Origin: Brevundimonas sp.
GTDB taxonomy: Bacteria; Pseudomonadota; Alphaproteobacteria; Caulobacterales; Caulobacteraceae
DNA: 64,000 nt
Direction of reading: 5' to 3'
Assembly: GCF_016742135.1 (NCBI RefSeq)
Contig: NZ_JACVCG010000002.1
Location: 558,001 to 622,000, forward strand
Shown here: positions 32,592 through 44,250 of the stretch, piece by piece
Position numbering within the stretch: position 1 is the stretch's first letter
Layout of the letters: each line of letters begins with the position of its first letter
Notes under the pieces: model-generated
What the model was told of the DNA's origin: nothing
The model's input: the letters and a program-made list of their open reading frames with translations, nothing else
The model's database searches: none
Translations under genes and position numbers: made by a program

Positions 32592-33076
32592 CCGCAGACC
32601 ACCGGGCTGTCCGGCAGGTTCACATCGCTGCGCAGCAACCAGTGCCCCTGTTCCTCGACCTCCGCGATCCGCCATTCGCCCGCAGAGGTTCGGCACAGGG
32701 TGTACAACATGGCGGGGCCCAGCACCCCGCCCGTAACCCTTACGACCGCGCTGTCGTCCGAGCTCGTAACCTCCTCGAACTCGTAAGGGGGCGGATTCGT
32801 GATGGCGGCCGCCTCGGGCGGCGTCACGAGGTTACGACGGAAGTCGTGAGGGGTGGCACCCGCCTCAATTGCTTCAGCAACGTCCTGAGCCAGAAAAGCT
32901 TCGGCGACGGCGGACTCTGTCGGCGCCCCGGGTGCCTCAAAAAAGCGTTCGACAAAGGCCACCGGCAACACGGCTGCCCGCACCGGAGCGTCGGGCGTCG
33001 GGGCTGGCTCCGGCTCGCTGCAGGCCGAGACGCCCATCAGAGCAGCGGCGGCGATCATCACAGGAAGGACGCGCAT
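32588..33076 (-). CDS. Putative lipoprotein of unknown function
   Basis: 162 aa. The N-terminus MRVLPVMIAAAALMGVSACSEPEP has a lipobox with Cys at about residue 19, and no Asp at +2, so outer-membrane sorting through Lol is expected. The rest has no recognised domain; the last 70 residues (VVRVTGGVLGP, TLCRTSAGEWRIAEVEEQGHW) look like a small beta-rich fold. Encoded two bases after rnj. Confidence 0.72.
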   Translation of the reverse strand: MRVLPVMIAAAALMGVSACSEPEPAPTPDAPVRAAVLPVAFVERFFEAPGAPTESAVAEAFLAQDVAEAIEAGATPHDFRRNLVTPPEAAAITNPPPYEFEEVTSSDDSAVVRVTGGVLGPAMLYTLCRTSAGEWRIAEVEEQGHWLLRSDVNLPDSPVVCG

Positions 33077-33078
33077 CT

Positions 33079-34752
33079 TCAGACCCTCAGCACAATGGTT
33101 TCTACGATGGGCCGGCGATCCCAGATGCCCTGACTGGCCTTTTTCAGCGCCCGGGCGACCGCCTGTTCGATGACCATTTCGTCTTCCAGCGCCTCGCCTT
33201 TCAGCTTGCGGACCGCATCCTCGGCCCGCTCGGCCAGTTCGTCCAGAAGATCGCCCAGCGGCTGATCCTCATCGCCGGGCAGACCGATCCCGCGCACATC
33301 GATGCTGGACGCCAGCTTGCCCCGCCGGTCGAGAGCAAAGCTGACCAGAATCAGGCCGTTCGAGGCCGCATGGCGGCGCTCGCGCAGCGCCTCGCCCATC
33401 TCTTCGACCAGCATGCCGCCGTCGACGAACAGACGGCCGGAGGGCACCTCGTCGATGATCGCCGCCGGTCCCGGGGCCAGCCGCACCATGTCGCCATTTC
33501 GCGGCGTCACGGTCTCGGGGACCTGCATCTCCTTGGCCAGCATCGCATGTTCGGCGATGTGGCGGCGCATGCCGTGGGTCGGAATGGCGATTTGCGGCCG
33601 CGCCCACTGGTACATCTGGCGCAACTCGTCGCGGCACGGGTGGCCCGAGACATGGATGCCCGGATGATCCCGGTCGGTGTAGATGCGCACGCCGCGCTCG
33701 GACAGGGCATCCTGCAGTCGTCCGATGGCCAGCTCATTGCCCGGGATCATCCGCGACGAGAAGATGCAGTGGTCGCCCTTGCCCAGCTTGATGAAGGGGT
33801 GATTGCCCTCGGCCACACGCGAGAGGGCGGCGCGCGGCTCTCCCTGACTGCCGGTGCAGAGGTACAGCAATTGATCCGCTGGCCAGCGCCGGGCCTCTTC
33901 CTCGCTCAGGAAGGGCTTGATGTCCGACAGCATGCCGACCGATTTGGCCGCCGCCGTGATCCGGTGCATCGACCGTCCGGCCAGGGCTACACGCCGGCCC
34001 GCTGCCTCTGCGGCCCGCACCACACTGTCCAGGCGCGCGACGTTCGACGCGAAACAGCCGACCGCGATTCGCCCTGACAGACCGCCGATCAGCTCGGCCA
34101 GGGCATCGCGGACCTCGCCTTCCGACCCCGCCGATCCCTCGACGAACACATTGGTGGAATCGCACACCATGGCCAGCACCCCCTCGTCGCCGAGGCGGCG
34201 GATGGTGTCGATATCGGTGCGTTCACCCACCACCGGGTCGTTGTCGATCTTCCAGTCGCCCGTGTGCAGGATCAGACCCAGCGGCGTGGTGATGGCCAGA
34301 CCGTTCGGCTCGGCCGTCGAATGGGTGATGGTCACCATTTCGATGTGGAAGGGATTCAGATCGATGGTCCCGCCCAGCGGCACCTCATGAATCTTGACCC
34401 GGTCGCCGAGGCCCGCGTCGCGCAGCTTTTCGCGGATCAGATAGGCCGTGAACGGCGTGGCATAGAGGGGCGCCTTCAGACGCGGCCACAGCCAGCCCAG
34501 CGCCCCGATATGGTCCTCGTGCGCATGGGTCAGCACGATGCCGAGAATGGTCTCGCCCTCAAGGAAGGTCGGATCGGGCACGATCACATCGACACCCGGC
34601 GTCGTGTGGTCGCCGAAGGTCACCCCGACATCGACCAGAATCCACTTGCGATCATGGGCCGGCCCGAACCCGTAGGCATTCAGGTTCATGCCGATCTCGT
34701 TGGACCCGCCCAGCGGCAGGAAGACCAGTTCGTCGGTTTTGGCTTTACTCAT
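33079..34752 (-). CDS. rnj: Ribonuclease J
   Basis: Metallo-beta-lactamase/beta-CASP ribonuclease with endo- and 5'-3' exonuclease activity, used by alphaproteobacteria in RNA decay and rRNA maturation. 557 aa. Zinc motif [14 protein letters not shown], further ligands in [11 protein letters not shown] and HTGDWKID, beta-CASP motifs [10 protein letters not shown] and [12 protein letters not shown], and [15 protein letters not shown]. The start overlaps the coaX stop as ATGA. Confidence 0.95.
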   Translation of the reverse strand: MSKAKTDELVFLPLGGSNEIGMNLNAYGFGPAHDRKWILVDVGVTFGDHTTPGVDVIVPDPTFLEGETILGIVLTHAHEDHIGALGWLWPRLKAPLYATPFTAYLIREKLRDAGLGDRVKIHEVPLGGTIDLNPFHIEMVTITHSTAEPNGLAITTPLGLILHTGDWKIDNDPVVGERTDIDTIRRLGDEGVLAMVCDSTNVFVEGSAGSEGEVRDALAELIGGLSGRIAVGCFASNVARLDSVVRAAEAAGRRVALAGRSMHRITAAAKSVGMLSDIKPFLSEEEARRWPADQLLYLCTGSQGEPRAALSRVAEGNHPFIKLGKGDHCIFSSRMIPGNELAIGRLQDALSERGVRIYTDRDHPGIHVSGHPCRDELRQMYQWARPQIAIPTHGMRRHIAEHAMLAKEMQVPETVTPRNGDMVRLAPGPAAIIDEVPSGRLFVDGGMLVEEMGEALRERRHAASNGLILVSFALDRRGKLASSIDVRGIGLPGDEDQPLGDLLDELAERAEDAVRKLKGEALEDEMVIEQAVARALKKASQGIWDRRPIVETIVLRV

Positions 34753-35525
34753 ACTGTTTTTCCGGAGTTGCGACGCCAGACGTCCAGCAGGCCGCGAAGG
34801 GTAAGGTCAGGGTCGAAATGATCGATATGGTCGGTGGCACCCTCGAACAGGGAGGCGACGCCCCCGGTGCCGATGACCGTCATGGGCTTGCCCCACTCGG
34901 CCTTGATGCGTTGGACTAGGCCCTCGATCAGGGCGATATAGCCCCAGAACACGCCCGCCTGCATATTGGTCACCGTGTCCTTGCCGATCACGCGGCCGGG
35001 CCTCTGGATGGCGATGCGCGGCAGCATGGCGGCAGCCTCGTGCAGGGCCTGCAGCGACAGATTGATGCCGGGCGCGATCACCCCGCCCTCGAAAGCCCCG
35101 TCGGCGGCGACGACATCGAATGTCGTGGCGGTGCCGGAATCGATGACAATCAGGTCGCCCGGGTATTTCAGATGCGCGCCGATGGCATTGACCAGCCGGT
35201 CGGCCCCGGCCTCGGACGGCTTGTCGATCCGCGCCTCCATGCCCAGGTCGACATTCTGGCCGATGACCATGGGCTCGACGTCCAGATAGCGCCGCGACAG
35301 GTTCCTCAGATTGAAGATCGACTGCGGCACGACGCTGGAGATGATGCAGCCGTCGAGCGCCGTCAGGTCCAGCCCGCTCATCGCCAGCAACTGGGTCAGC
35401 CATACGGCGTACTCGTCCGCCGTGCGGCTGGCGGCAGTCGCCGTGCGCCACTGGGCGATCCAGCGCTCACCGTCATGCACGGCGAACAGCGTATTGGTGT
35501 TGCCCTGTTCGATCGCCAGCAGCAT
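34749..35525 (-). CDS. coaX: Type III pantothenate kinase
   Basis: First step of coenzyme A synthesis, needing a monovalent cation and not feedback-inhibited by CoA. 258 aa. Phosphate-binding motif at the N-terminus is [13 protein letters not shown], where most members have Asp at the Glu position; the catalytic block [11 protein letters not shown] and [13 protein letters not shown] is intact, as is [15 protein letters not shown]. The start overlaps the birA stop as TGATG. Confidence 0.93.
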   Translation of the reverse strand: MLLAIEQGNTNTLFAVHDGERWIAQWRTATAASRTADEYAVWLTQLLAMSGLDLTALDGCIISSVVPQSIFNLRNLSRRYLDVEPMVIGQNVDLGMEARIDKPSEAGADRLVNAIGAHLKYPGDLIVIDSGTATTFDVVAADGAFEGGVIAPGINLSLQALHEAAAMLPRIAIQRPGRVIGKDTVTNMQAGVFWGYIALIEGLVQRIKAEWGKPMTVIGTGGVASLFEGATDHIDHFDPDLTLRGLLDVWRRNSGKTV

Positions 35526-36274
35526 CAGGCACTCTCTCCAAAAAAGACGTCGCCTGCCGATATAAGCCGAAGCGAGCCGTCGGCCAGCCTCAGCCGCAGG
35601 GCGCCGTCGTCAGCCAGCCCTTCGGCCACACCCTCGACCGTCTCATGGCCCAGCCGGGCGACGGCCGGGGCGTTCAGGCCGTGGGCCCGCCGGGTCCAGG
35701 CGTCCCGGATGACTTCAAATCCCAAAGACTCGCGCCGGGTCGTCCAGCCCGCCCAGGCCTCGGCCAGAACCGGCAGGGCCTCCTCCAGCGTCGGGGTCCG
35801 CATCACGCCCTCGGCCAGATGGCGGGCGACGGCGGTGGCCGGGCGCTCCACATCGTCCGGAGCATGGGCCAGGTTCACGCCGATTCCGACCGCCAGCCAC
35901 AGGCCACCGGGCGGCGCGGGCCCGGATTCGACCAGTATCCCGGAGATCTTGCGGCCCTCCACCAGCACATCATTGGGCCATTTGATCGTCACACAGGGCG
36001 GCGGGACATAACGGTCCAGCAGATCGGCCACAGCCAGTGCAGCGATGAAGCCCGCCTGCGCCGCCTCCGCCGGTGGCCGCCGGGTCACCGACAGGTGGGT
36101 GGCGGCCAGATTGCCGGTATGGCTGGACCAGGCCCGGCCGCGTCGGCCGCGCCCGGCGGTCTGGCTGCGGGCGGCGATCCAGATCGGTCCGGTGTGCCCG
36201 GCCTCGGCCAGTCGCCGGGCCTCGGCATTGGTGGAGTCGATCTCGTCGAGGATCAGCAGCTCGGCGGGCGACAC
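35525..36274 (-). CDS. birA: Biotin-[acetyl-CoA-carboxylase] ligase
   Basis: Attaches biotin to the carboxyl carrier protein. About 249 aa, catalytic and C-terminal domains only; the N-terminal helix-turn-helix of E. coli BirA is absent, so this form is not a repressor. Motifs: [17 protein letters not shown], the ATP/biotin loop [11 protein letters not shown], and [19 protein letters not shown]. The GTG at 36274 lies four bases after the nuoN stop; the ATG at 36307 would overlap nuoN by 29 bases and is less likely. Confidence 0.92.
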   Translation of the reverse strand: MSPAELLILDEIDSTNAEARRLAEAGHTGPIWIAARSQTAGRGRRGRAWSSHTGNLAATHLSVTRRPPAEAAQAGFIAALAVADLLDRYVPPPCVTIKWPNDVLVEGRKISGILVESGPAPPGGLWLAVGIGVNLAHAPDDVERPATAVARHLAEGVMRTPTLEEALPVLAEAWAGWTTRRESLGFEVIRDAWTRRAHGLNAPAVARLGHETVEGVAEGLADDGALRLRLADGSLRLISAGDVFFGESA

Positions 36275-36278
36275 CGCC

Positions 36279-37742
36279 CTACCCGGCTCCGAAGCCGGAT
36301 GCAGCAATCGCGGTCAGCGGCTCCAGCCAGATCAGTCCGACGATCACCACCGGGAAGGCAAAGGCGGCCGAGGCCAGGGCCAGGGTGCGCGCCTCGATCG
36401 GCTGGGCATCGGTCGTGGCCTGCTCGTCAAGCGGCGGGTCGAACCACATCAGCTTGATGATCCGCAGATAGTAGAAGGCCGCCACAACCGAGGCCACCAG
36501 ACCCGCCGCCGCCACCATCCAGTAGCCGGCGTCCGCCGCAGCCCCGAATACATAATACTTGCCCCAGAAGCCTGAGAACGGCGGCATGCCCAAAACCGAC
36601 AGCGACAGAATGGTCAGGACCACGGTGGTCAGCGGACGGGTCTTCTTCAGCCCGGCCAGATCGGCGATCCGGCGGATCGGCTTGCCGCCACGCGACAGCG
36701 ACAGCAGCACAGCGAAGAAGCCGATCTGGTCGATCACATACAGGGTCATGAACATCAGCATGGCCTGCAGGCCAGCCTCCGTACCCGCGACAATCCCCAG
36801 CAGGGCGTAGCCGATGTTGGCGATCGAGGAATAGGCCAGCAGCCGCTGGAGATCGCGCTGCGCCAGGCCGCCGATGGCCCCCACCACGAACGAGGCCAGA
36901 CAGATCAGCACCAGCACCTGGGCCCACTGGTCATGGATGGCACCAAAACCCTCGCTCAGCACCCGGGCGACCAGCACCATGGCGGCCATCTTGGGCGCCG
37001 TCGAGAACAGGGCCACGACCGGCGTCGGCGCCCCCTCATAGACGTCGGGTGTCCACATATGGAACGGCGCGGCCGAGACCTTGAACGCCAGACCACACAG
37101 CAGGAAGACCAGACCGAAGATCAGGCCTGCGGAGCCACCATCTGCCACCGACCGGGCCGACAGGGCGATGTCCTCGAACTGCATCGAGCCGGAGAAGCCG
37201 TAGATCAGGCTGACGCCATACAGCAGCAGGCCGGACGACAGCGCGCCCAGCACGAAATACTTGAGCCCCGCCTCGGAGGCCTTGAGGTCATCGCGGTGGA
37301 AGGCCGCCAGCACATAGAGGGCCAGCGAGTGCAGCTCGATCCCGACATAGAGGGAGATCAGGTCACCCGACGACACCATCATCGCCATGCCGACCGAGGC
37401 CAGCACGATCAGCACCGGATATTCGAACCGGGCAATGCGCGTACGCGCCATCCAGCCGTCACCGAGCACCACGGCCACGGCGCTGAGCAGATAGATGGCG
37501 ACCTTGCCATAGACCGCCAGCGGATCGGCCACGAAGGCGCCGTTGAAGGCTTGGCCCAACGGGGCATTGATCGCGAGCGCCGAGGCGGCAACCAGCAGGG
37601 CCACCGACAGGATCGAGATCAGCCGGGTCGACTTCTCGCCCATGAAGGCACCGAGAAGCAGCAGGACCATGGCCCCGACGGCAAGGGTCACTTCAGAGGC
37701 GGCGAGCTGGAGGGCGGAGGACAGGTCAGGCATGGGGATCAT
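36279..37742 (-). CDS. nuoN: Complex I subunit N (NuoN)
   Basis: Antiporter-like proton-pumping subunit. 487 aa with about 14 membrane helices. Conserved features include [24 protein letters not shown] with the charged residue in helix 5, the [24 protein letters not shown] helix 7 region with its Lys, and [13 protein letters not shown]. The ATG at 37742 overlaps the nuoM stop as ATGA. Last of the fourteen nuo genes. Confidence 0.97.
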   Translation of the reverse strand: MIPMPDLSSALQLAASEVTLAVGAMVLLLLGAFMGEKSTRLISILSVALLVAASALAINAPLGQAFNGAFVADPLAVYGKVAIYLLSAVAVVLGDGWMARTRIARFEYPVLIVLASVGMAMMVSSGDLISLYVGIELHSLALYVLAAFHRDDLKASEAGLKYFVLGALSSGLLLYGVSLIYGFSGSMQFEDIALSARSVADGGSAGLIFGLVFLLCGLAFKVSAAPFHMWTPDVYEGAPTPVVALFSTAPKMAAMVLVARVLSEGFGAIHDQWAQVLVLICLASFVVGAIGGLAQRDLQRLLAYSSIANIGYALLGIVAGTEAGLQAMLMFMTLYVIDQIGFFAVLLSLSRGGKPIRRIADLAGLKKTRPLTTVVLTILSLSVLGMPPFSGFWGKYYVFGAAADAGYWMVAAAGLVASVVAAFYYLRIIKLMWFDPPLDEQATTDAQPIEARTLALASAAFAFPVVIVGLIWLEPLTAIAASGFGAG

Positions 37743-39235
37743 CCACCGATCGCGGCGCGGAAGCCGGCAGTCAGGGCCTCGACGGAGGTCGAGGTCAGGT
37801 CAAGCACAGCCGCCGGATAGACGCCCAGCCACAGGGTCCCCACGATCAAGGGCACGAAGACGATCAGCTCACGGCGGTCGATGTCGGTGATGGCCTTGAG
37901 CGCCGGGTTGGTGATCTCGCCGAACATGACGTTGCGGTACAGGGTCAGCGCGTAGACCGCCGAGAAGATCACGCCCGAGGCCGCGAACAGCGCCGTCCAG
38001 GTCGACACCTCATAGACCGCCGTCAGGGTCAGGATTTCACCGATGAAGCCCGAGGTGCCCGGCAGGCCGACATTGGCCATGGTGAACATCAGGAAGATGG
38101 CCGCGAACCACGGCATCTTCGACGTCAGACCGCCATAGAAGGCAATCTCGCGCGTGTGCATCCGGTCATAGACTACGCCGACGCACAGGAAGAGCGCGCC
38201 CGAGATCAGACCGTGGCTCAGCATCTGGAAGACCGCGCCCTGCACGCCCTGATCATTGCCCGCGAATATGCCCATGGTGACAAAGCCCATGTGGGCCACC
38301 GACGAATAGGCGATCAGCTTCTTGATATCCGTCTGACGGAAGGCGACCAGCGAGGTGTAGACGATGGCGATGGCCGACAGGGCGAACACCAGCGGACGGA
38401 ACATTTCGGACGCCTGCGGGAACATCGGCAGGTTGAACAGCAGGAAGCCGTAGCCGCCCAGCTTCAGCAGGATGCCGGCCAGGATGACCGAGCCCGCCGT
38501 CGGCGCCTGAACGTGCGCGTCGGGCAGCCAGGTGTGGACCGGCCACATCGGCATCTTGACGGCGAAGGAGGCGAAGAAGGCCAGCCACAACAACGGCTGC
38601 ACGGTCTCGCTGAAGGCATACTCCTTGAGCAGCGGGATCGAGGTGGTGCCCGCTTCCGCCGCCATCCACAGCATGGCCAGCAGCATCAGCACCGAGCCCA
38701 GCAGGGTGTAGAGGAAGAATTTGTAGGCCGCATAGATGCGGTTCTGACCACCCCAGATGCCGATGATCAGGAACATCGGCACCAGGGTGCCCTCGAAGAA
38801 GATGTAGAACAGGAACAGGTCCAGCGAGGTGAAGACGCCGATCACCAGAGTCTCAAGCACCAGGAAGGCGATCATATAGTCAGCGACGCGGTCCTTGATC
38901 GTCGTCCAGCTGGCCAGGATGCAGAGCGGCAGCAGGAAGGCGGTCAGCAGGACGAACAGGATCGAAATCCCGTCCACGCCCATGTGATAAGCGGCGCCCG
39001 CGAACCACTGATAGTGCTCGACGAACTGATAGGCGGCGTTCGAGGCATCGAAGCGCGCGACCAGCAGGATCGACACCGCCAGCGTGATAAGGGTCGTGAC
39101 GAAGGCGATGCGGCGGGCGGCCGGCGCGACGGAGGCATCCGACTTGCCCAGAAGGCGCACGGCCAGCAGCACCCCGGCCCCGACGAGCGGCAGGAAGGTG
39201 ACGAGGCTCAGGATGTGAGACATCAACAGGGACAC
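37739..39235 (-). CDS. nuoM: Complex I subunit M (NuoM)
   Basis: Antiporter-like proton-pumping subunit, 498 aa. Motifs: [69 protein letters not shown] with the essential Lys, and [14 protein letters not shown]. The frame begins with GTG at 39235; the ATG at 39223 ([10 protein letters not shown]) is a good alternative. Follows nuoL after four bases. Confidence 0.97.
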   Translation of the reverse strand: MSLLMSHILSLVTFLPLVGAGVLLAVRLLGKSDASVAPAARRIAFVTTLITLAVSILLVARFDASNAAYQFVEHYQWFAGAAYHMGVDGISILFVLLTAFLLPLCILASWTTIKDRVADYMIAFLVLETLVIGVFTSLDLFLFYIFFEGTLVPMFLIIGIWGGQNRIYAAYKFFLYTLLGSVLMLLAMLWMAAEAGTTSIPLLKEYAFSETVQPLLWLAFFASFAVKMPMWPVHTWLPDAHVQAPTAGSVILAGILLKLGGYGFLLFNLPMFPQASEMFRPLVFALSAIAIVYTSLVAFRQTDIKKLIAYSSVAHMGFVTMGIFAGNDQGVQGAVFQMLSHGLISGALFLCVGVVYDRMHTREIAFYGGLTSKMPWFAAIFLMFTMANVGLPGTSGFIGEILTLTAVYEVSTWTALFAASGVIFSAVYALTLYRNVMFGEITNPALKAITDIDRRELIVFVPLIVGTLWLGVYPAAVLDLTSTSVEALTAGFRAAIGG

Positions 39236-39239
39236 GTGA

Positions 39240-41348
39240 TCAGCCCCCCCAGGTGGCGATGGCGAAGGCGAGCAGAGCGGCCACGCCCAGCAGCATCACG
39301 AACGCATAGTGATAGACGTAGCCCGACTGCATCTTCGACAGACGCGCTGCGGATTTCAGCGAGGCCCAGGCGGCCCCGTTCGGTCCCAGACCGTCGATGA
39401 TCTTCACATCACCGACCTTCCAGAACAGGTCGCCGAGCGCCTTGGTGCCCCTGACGAAGAGGAAGTCGTATACCTCGTCGAAGAACCACTTGTTGTAGAA
39501 GAAGGTGTGCAGCGGCCCACCCCGTTCCGCCATCCTGCGGCCGAGGCCTTCCTTCAGCACATAAACGTAAATGGCGATCAGCGTGCCGAGGCCGGACACC
39601 ACCAGCGGCGCCCAAAGCACCCAGGTCGGCACCTCGTGGCTGTCGTGCAGCACGTGATTCTCCGGGCCGGTAAAGATGGCACCACGCCAGAAGTCATGCT
39701 CGTGGTAGCCGACGAACTGATCGTAGAAGGCGAAGCCGGAGGCCACCGCGCCCACCGCCAGCACCAGCAGCGGCACGATCATGACCCAGGGGCTTTCGTG
39801 CGGCTTCAGCGGTCCGTGGTGATGGTGATTGTCATGCGCGCTGTCATGGTCGTGATGCGCGGCCACGGCGTCGTTCATCAGCGGCTCTGTGTGGGTTTCC
39901 TTCTGGGCGTCGGTCGCATGATCATCGTGATGATGCTCGACCGGAGCATGTTCATCCTTCCAGACCGGCTTGTTGTGGAAGGTCATGAACACCAAACGCC
40001 ATGAGTAGTAAGCCGTCAGACCCGCAGCAAACAGGCCGATGAAGAAGACGAACATCCCGACCGGATTGTCCGCCCCGGCGGCAAAGGCGCTCTCGAGGAT
40101 CGAGTCCTTGGAATAGAAGCCGGCGAAGCCCCACTTCAGTCCGGGGATGCCCAGGCCGGTGATGGCGATCGTGCCGATCATCATGACGCCGTAGGTAATG
40201 GGCAACAGCTTCATCAGCCCGCCCATTTTCCGCATGTCCTGTTCATGGTGCATGCCGTGGATCACTGAGCCGGCGCCCAGGAACAGCAGGGCCTTGAAAA
40301 AGGCGTGGGTGAACAGGTGGAACATGGCGGCCTGATAGGCGCCGATGCCCGCCGCAAAGAACATGTATCCGAGCTGCGAACAGGTCGAATAGGCGATGAC
40401 CCGCTTGATGTCGTTCTGGGCCAGACCGACGGTCGCCGCGAACAGGGCCGTGATCGCCCCGGTGATGGCGACCAGCATGGCCGCCGTCGGCGCATACTCA
40501 TAGATCGGGCTGAGCAGGCAGACCATATAGACGCCGGCGGTCACCATGGTCGCCGCGTGGATCAGGGCCGAGACCGGGGTCGGGCCCTCCATGGCGTCGG
40601 GCAGCCAGGTGTGCAGGAAGAACTGGGCCGACTTGCCCATGGCGCCGATGAACAGCAGCACACCCGCCAGATCCAGCGCCGACCAGCTGTAGCCCAGGAA
40701 CTCCCAGCTCGTGCCGGCGCGATCCGCGATCATGGGGAACAGCTCGGCGAACTGGATCGTGCCGAACATCCAGAAGACGGTGATGATGCCCAGGGCAAAG
40801 CCGAAGTCACCGACCCGGTTGACCACAAAGGCCTTGATGGCGGCCGCCGACGCCGTCGGCTTCTTGTACCAGAACCCGATCAGCAGATAGGAGGCCAGCC
40901 CCACCCCTTCCCAGCCGAAGAACAGCTGCATGAAGTCGGCGGCAGTGACCAGCGCCAGCATGGCGAAGGTAAACAGCGACAGATAGGCGAAGAACCGTGG
41001 CTTGTCGGGGTCCTCGGCCATATAGCCCCAGGAATAGAGGTGCACGAGCGACGACACGGTCGTCACCACGATCAGCATCACGGCCGACAGGGCATCGATC
41101 CGGATCGACCAGGTCGACTGGAAATCACCGACATTGATGAAGGGCAGAAGCTCGATGGTGAAGGCATCCATCCCGCCCCAGGTGTGCCGGGCAAACACCG
41201 TCCAGGCCACGGCACAGGCAAAGAACAGCAGGCCGGTGGTCACCGCCTGGGAGGCGATGTTGCCGATCCGGCGTCCAGTCAGGCCCGCGATCGCCGCACC
41301 CAGCAGCGGCGCGAAGATGCCAAGGGTGATCAGGGTTTCGAAGCTCAC
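39240..41348 (-). CDS. nuoL: Complex I subunit L (NuoL) with His-rich loop
   Basis: Largest antiporter-like subunit, with the lateral helix that ties the membrane arm together. 702 aa. Motifs: [66 protein letters not shown]. Residues about 452-518 form a hydrophilic loop rich in His and Asp (segments HHHDDH, HHDHD and HHHHG), before the next membrane helix. Short loops are usual here in alphaproteobacteria; this one is long and could bind metal. The C-terminal segment (about 600-700) carries the lateral helix. Confidence 0.97.
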   Translation of the reverse strand: MSFETLITLGIFAPLLGAAIAGLTGRRIGNIASQAVTTGLLFFACAVAWTVFARHTWGGMDAFTIELLPFINVGDFQSTWSIRIDALSAVMLIVVTTVSSLVHLYSWGYMAEDPDKPRFFAYLSLFTFAMLALVTAADFMQLFFGWEGVGLASYLLIGFWYKKPTASAAAIKAFVVNRVGDFGFALGIITVFWMFGTIQFAELFPMIADRAGTSWEFLGYSWSALDLAGVLLFIGAMGKSAQFFLHTWLPDAMEGPTPVSALIHAATMVTAGVYMVCLLSPIYEYAPTAAMLVAITGAITALFAATVGLAQNDIKRVIAYSTCSQLGYMFFAAGIGAYQAAMFHLFTHAFFKALLFLGAGSVIHGMHHEQDMRKMGGLMKLLPITYGVMMIGTIAITGLGIPGLKWGFAGFYSKDSILESAFAAGADNPVGMFVFFIGLFAAGLTAYYSWRLVFMTFHNKPVWKDEHAPVEHHHDDHATDAQKETHTEPLMNDAVAAHHDHDSAHDNHHHHGPLKPHESPWVMIVPLLVLAVGAVASGFAFYDQFVGYHEHDFWRGAIFTGPENHVLHDSHEVPTWVLWAPLVVSGLGTLIAIYVYVLKEGLGRRMAERGGPLHTFFYNKWFFDEVYDFLFVRGTKALGDLFWKVGDVKIIDGLGPNGAAWASLKSAARLSKMQSGYVYHYAFVMLLGVAALLAFAIATWGG

Positions 41349-41353
41349 GTCGA

Positions 41354-41662
41354 TCAGCCCTTCATCACGGACGCGTCGTCCACGGCGATGTCGCCGCGGT
41401 TACGGAAGAAGGTCACCAGAATGGCCAGCCCCACTGCCGCTTCGGCGGCCGCTACGGTCAGGACGAACATGGCCATGATCTGCCCCGCCACATCGTTCAG
41501 GTGGGTCGAGAAGGCCACGAAGTTGATGTTCACGGCCAGCAGGATCAACTCGATCGACATCAGGATGATGATGACGTTCTTCCGGTTCACGAAGATGCCG
41601 AACACCCCGATCGTGAACAGCATGGCCCCCACGGCCAGATAGTGGGACAGGGTGATGTCCAT
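41354..41662 (-). CDS. nuoK: Complex I subunit K (NuoK)
   Basis: 102 aa, three membrane helices. Contains [18 protein letters not shown] with the conserved intramembrane Glu and a second Glu in [12 protein letters not shown], both needed for proton transfer. The ATG overlaps the nuoJ stop as TGATG. Confidence 0.97.
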   Translation of the reverse strand: MDITLSHYLAVGAMLFTIGVFGIFVNRKNVIIILMSIELILLAVNINFVAFSTHLNDVAGQIMAMFVLTVAAAEAAVGLAILVTFFRNRGDIAVDDASVMKG

Positions 41663-42288
41663 CAGGAAAGCTCCTCGGAGGAAACGCCCTGGCCGGTCGG
41701 GATCGACTTGACCTCCATGGCCTTGCCCGCGTCGCGACCGACCTGCCTGTCGATCTTCTGGCGCTTGATGCCCGGCTTGTGGCGCAGCGTCAGGGTGATG
41801 GCCCCGATCATGGCCACCAGCAGCACGATACCGGCCGCCTGGAAGAAGTAGACATAGTCGGTGTAGAGCACCCGGCCGATGGCCTCGATATTGGTCTGGT
41901 CGGGCGTGGCAACGACCGGCACCGTGGCGTCCGCGGCCACGCCGCCCTGCACCACCGCCAGGGTGATCATGATCATCTCGGCCAGCAGCACGCCGGCCAC
42001 AATAGCCGCCAGCGGCAGGTAGCGGGCATACCCCTCACGCAGACGCACGAAATCGACGTCCAGCATCATGACCACGAACAGGAACAGCACGGCGACCGCG
42101 CCGACGTAGACCACGACCAGCAGCATGGCGAGGAACTCGGCCCCCATCAGCACGAACAGACCGGCTGCCGAGAAAAAGGCCAGGATCAGCCACAGCACGG
42201 AGTGCACGGGGTTACGGGCCGTAACGACCAGCAGGGCCGCGACCACGGTCACCGTGGCCATCAGATAGAAGGCGATCGATGCAATCAC
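41662..42288 (-). CDS. nuoJ: Complex I subunit J (NuoJ)
   Basis: 208 aa with five membrane helices; the conserved block [18 protein letters not shown] (helix 3, the flexible pi-bulge helix) is clear, as is [22 protein letters not shown]. The start is GTG at 42288, with GGAG seven bases before it and the usual beginning [10 protein letters not shown]; a longer frame to 42393 would enter the intergenic region. A candidate internal promoter precedes it. Confidence 0.95.
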   Translation of the reverse strand: MIASIAFYLMATVTVVAALLVVTARNPVHSVLWLILAFFSAAGLFVLMGAEFLAMLLVVVYVGAVAVLFLFVVMMLDVDFVRLREGYARYLPLAAIVAGVLLAEMIMITLAVVQGGVAADATVPVVATPDQTNIEAIGRVLYTDYVYFFQAAGIVLLVAMIGAITLTLRHKPGIKRQKIDRQVGRDAGKAMEVKSIPTGQGVSSEELS

Positions 42289-42355
42289 TCGACGGCTCCG
42301 GCTGGGGCGAATGGGGTTACGGGGACCGAGTCGCCCCCCGCGTGCGCGCGGCGAC

Positions 42356-42385
42356 CTTCTAGACCCGTGCGTCCGGCCTTGCCAA
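42356..42385 (-). promoter_or_regulatory. Candidate internal promoter before nuoJ
   Basis: On the minus strand TTGGCA (42380-42385) is 18 bases from TAGAAG (42356-42361). The -10 context GGGTCTAGAA is the same as in the candidate nuoA promoter. It lies in a 142-base gap, the largest within the nuo operon. An overlapping palindrome (GGCCTTG-CCAAGGCC, 42375-42389) makes an alternative reading as an RNA hairpin possible. Confidence 0.35.
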
Positions 42386-42430
42386 GGCCGCAAGCCTTCG
42401 GGATCGGGTTATGCAAGGACAGGGCGCTCA

Positions 42431-42922
42431 TCAGCGGTACGGAGCATCCATTTCGAGGTTGCGCGCGATCTGGCGTTCCCAGCGGTCGCCATTGTCCAGC
42501 AGGCGAGCCTTGTCGAAATACAGCTCCTCGCGCGTCTCGGTCGCGAACTCGCTGTTCGGGCCCTCGACAATGGCATCAACCGGGCAGGCTTCCTGGCACA
42601 GACCGCAATAGATGCACTTCACCATGTCGATGTCATAGCGGGTCGTGCGACGGCTGCCGTCGGCGCGCGGCTCGGACTCTATGGTGATGGCCTGGGCCGG
42701 ACAGATGGCCTCGCACAGCTTGCAGGCGATGCAGCGTTCTTCGCCATTGGGATAGCGGCGCAGGGCATGCTCGCCCCGGAAGCGCGGCGACTGCGGGTTC
42801 CGCTCGAACGGGTAGTTCACCGTCATCTTGGGCTTCAGCAGATAGCCGAAGGTCAGGAAGAAGGCGCCCACGGCGTCAACCAGCAGGGCCCCCTTCACGG
42901 TCTGTTTGATACGGGAAATCAT
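42431..42922 (-). CDS. nuoI: Complex I subunit I (NuoI)
   Basis: Carries clusters N6a and N6b in the peripheral arm. 163 aa with two 4Fe-4S motifs: [17 protein letters not shown] and [19 protein letters not shown]. The N-terminal amphipathic helix and [17 protein letters not shown] are typical of alphaproteobacterial and mitochondrial (TYKY) forms. Confidence 0.97.
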   Translation of the reverse strand: MISRIKQTVKGALLVDAVGAFFLTFGYLLKPKMTVNYPFERNPQSPRFRGEHALRRYPNGEERCIACKLCEAICPAQAITIESEPRADGSRRTTRYDIDMVKCIYCGLCQEACPVDAIVEGPNSEFATETREELYFDKARLLDNGDRWERQIARNLEMDAPYR

Positions 42923-42949
42923 GTCAAAGCGATCTTTGGTTGCAGGGGC

Positions 42950-43171
42950 TCAGCGGCGGTTCTTGCAGTCACGGTCCCAGCGCGGATCATCCCGATCCAG
43001 TCGCTGGCAATGAAGTATCCGGTCGGTCTCGGCCTGATCCCGACGTTCGCGGCGCTCCAGCCGTTCGGCCGGGCTGCCGGGGACGGCGACCTCCTGCATC
43101 GGACCCGGAAAGGTGCACCCACCGGTCCCGAAGCCGACACCGGCCAGAACGATCAGGGCGGCCGCGCGCAT
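42950..43171 (-). CDS. Small exported protein between nuoH and nuoI
   Basis: 73 aa, not recognised. The N-terminus [19 protein letters not shown] is a signal sequence with a Cys at residue 19, a weak lipobox. The rest is charged and rich in Arg and Asp (ERLERRERRDQAETDRILHCQRL) with two further cysteines. The ATG overlaps the nuoH stop as TGATG, so it belongs to the operon. No homologue family comes to mind; it may be an accessory of complex I or a passenger. Confidence 0.6.
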   Translation of the reverse strand: MRAAALIVLAGVGFGTGGCTFPGPMQEVAVPGSPAERLERRERRDQAETDRILHCQRLDRDDPRWDRDCKNRR

Positions 43172-44247
43172 CACGACCCTACCACGAAGACGCGCCACGC
43201 CGACACGGCCACGACGGCCACCAGAGAGGTGGGAAGGAAGATCTTCCAGCCCAGTCGCATCAGCTGGTCATAGCGATAGCGCGGCACGAAGGCCTTCACC
43301 ATGGCGAACATGAAGAACCAGACGACGATCTTCACGCACAGGACCAGCAGATAGAACAGGTTCGCGGCCCATTGCGGCCAGTCCGGCAGGCCGATCAGGG
43401 CCACATCGAAGCCCGGGTTCCAGCCGCCGAAGAACAGGATGCTGATCATGGCGCACATGAAGACGATGTTGACGTACTCGCCCATCATGAACAGCAGATA
43501 CGGCGTCGAGCTGTATTCCACCTGATAACCGGCCACGAGCTCGGACTCGGCCTCGGGCAGGTCGAACGGGGGCCGGTTGGTCTCGGCGAGCGCCGAAATG
43601 AAGAAGACCATGGCCATCGGGAACATGATCAGCACCAGCGGCCAGGTGTCCGCTCCGCCTCCAAAGGCGAACCAGTTCCAGATCCAGCCCTCCTGCTGCG
43701 TCACGATCGACGTCAGGTTCATGGTCCCGGCCAGCAGGATCACATTGATGATCACCAAACCGATGGAGACCTCATAGGACACCATCTGCGCGGCGGATCG
43801 CAGGCTGCCGAGGAAGGGGTATTTCGAGTTGGAGGCCCACCCCCCCATGATGATGCCGTACACTCCCAGCGACGACACCGCGAAAACATAGAGGATGCCG
43901 ACGTTCAGGTCCGACATCACCCAGCCGGGGGCAAACGGAATAACCGCCCACGCCATGAAGGCCAGGATGACGGTGATGATCGGCGCCAGCAGGAAGACCG
44001 TCTTGTCGGCCCCGGCCGGCACGACAATTTCCTTCAGCACGAACTTCAGCATGTCGGCGAACGACTGCAGCAGGCCGAAGGGACCCACGACGTTCGGGCC
44101 CTTGCGCATCTGTACGCCCGCCCAGATCTTGCGGTCGGCCAGCAGCAGGAAGGCCACGCCCAGAAGCACGCCGACGCTGATCAGCAGCGCCGCGCCGGTC
44201 GAGGCCAGCGTCCAGCCGAGGGGCGAGTTCCAGAAACCGTTGTCCAT
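43171..44247 (-). CDS. nuoH: Complex I subunit H (NuoH)
   Basis: 358 aa, eight or nine membrane helices, forms much of the quinone chamber. Motifs: [25 protein letters not shown], the charged loop [27 protein letters not shown] split by the acid residues of the E-channel, and [18 protein letters not shown]. Follows nuoG after three bases. Confidence 0.97.
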   Translation of the reverse strand: MDNGFWNSPLGWTLASTGAALLISVGVLLGVAFLLLADRKIWAGVQMRKGPNVVGPFGLLQSFADMLKFVLKEIVVPAGADKTVFLLAPIITVILAFMAWAVIPFAPGWVMSDLNVGILYVFAVSSLGVYGIIMGGWASNSKYPFLGSLRSAAQMVSYEVSIGLVIINVILLAGTMNLTSIVTQQEGWIWNWFAFGGGADTWPLVLIMFPMAMVFFISALAETNRPPFDLPEAESELVAGYQVEYSSTPYLLFMMGEYVNIVFMCAMISILFFGGWNPGFDVALIGLPDWPQWAANLFYLLVLCVKIVVWFFMFAMVKAFVPRYRYDQLMRLGWKIFLPTSLVAVVAVSAWRVFVVGS

Positions 44248-44250
44248 GGC

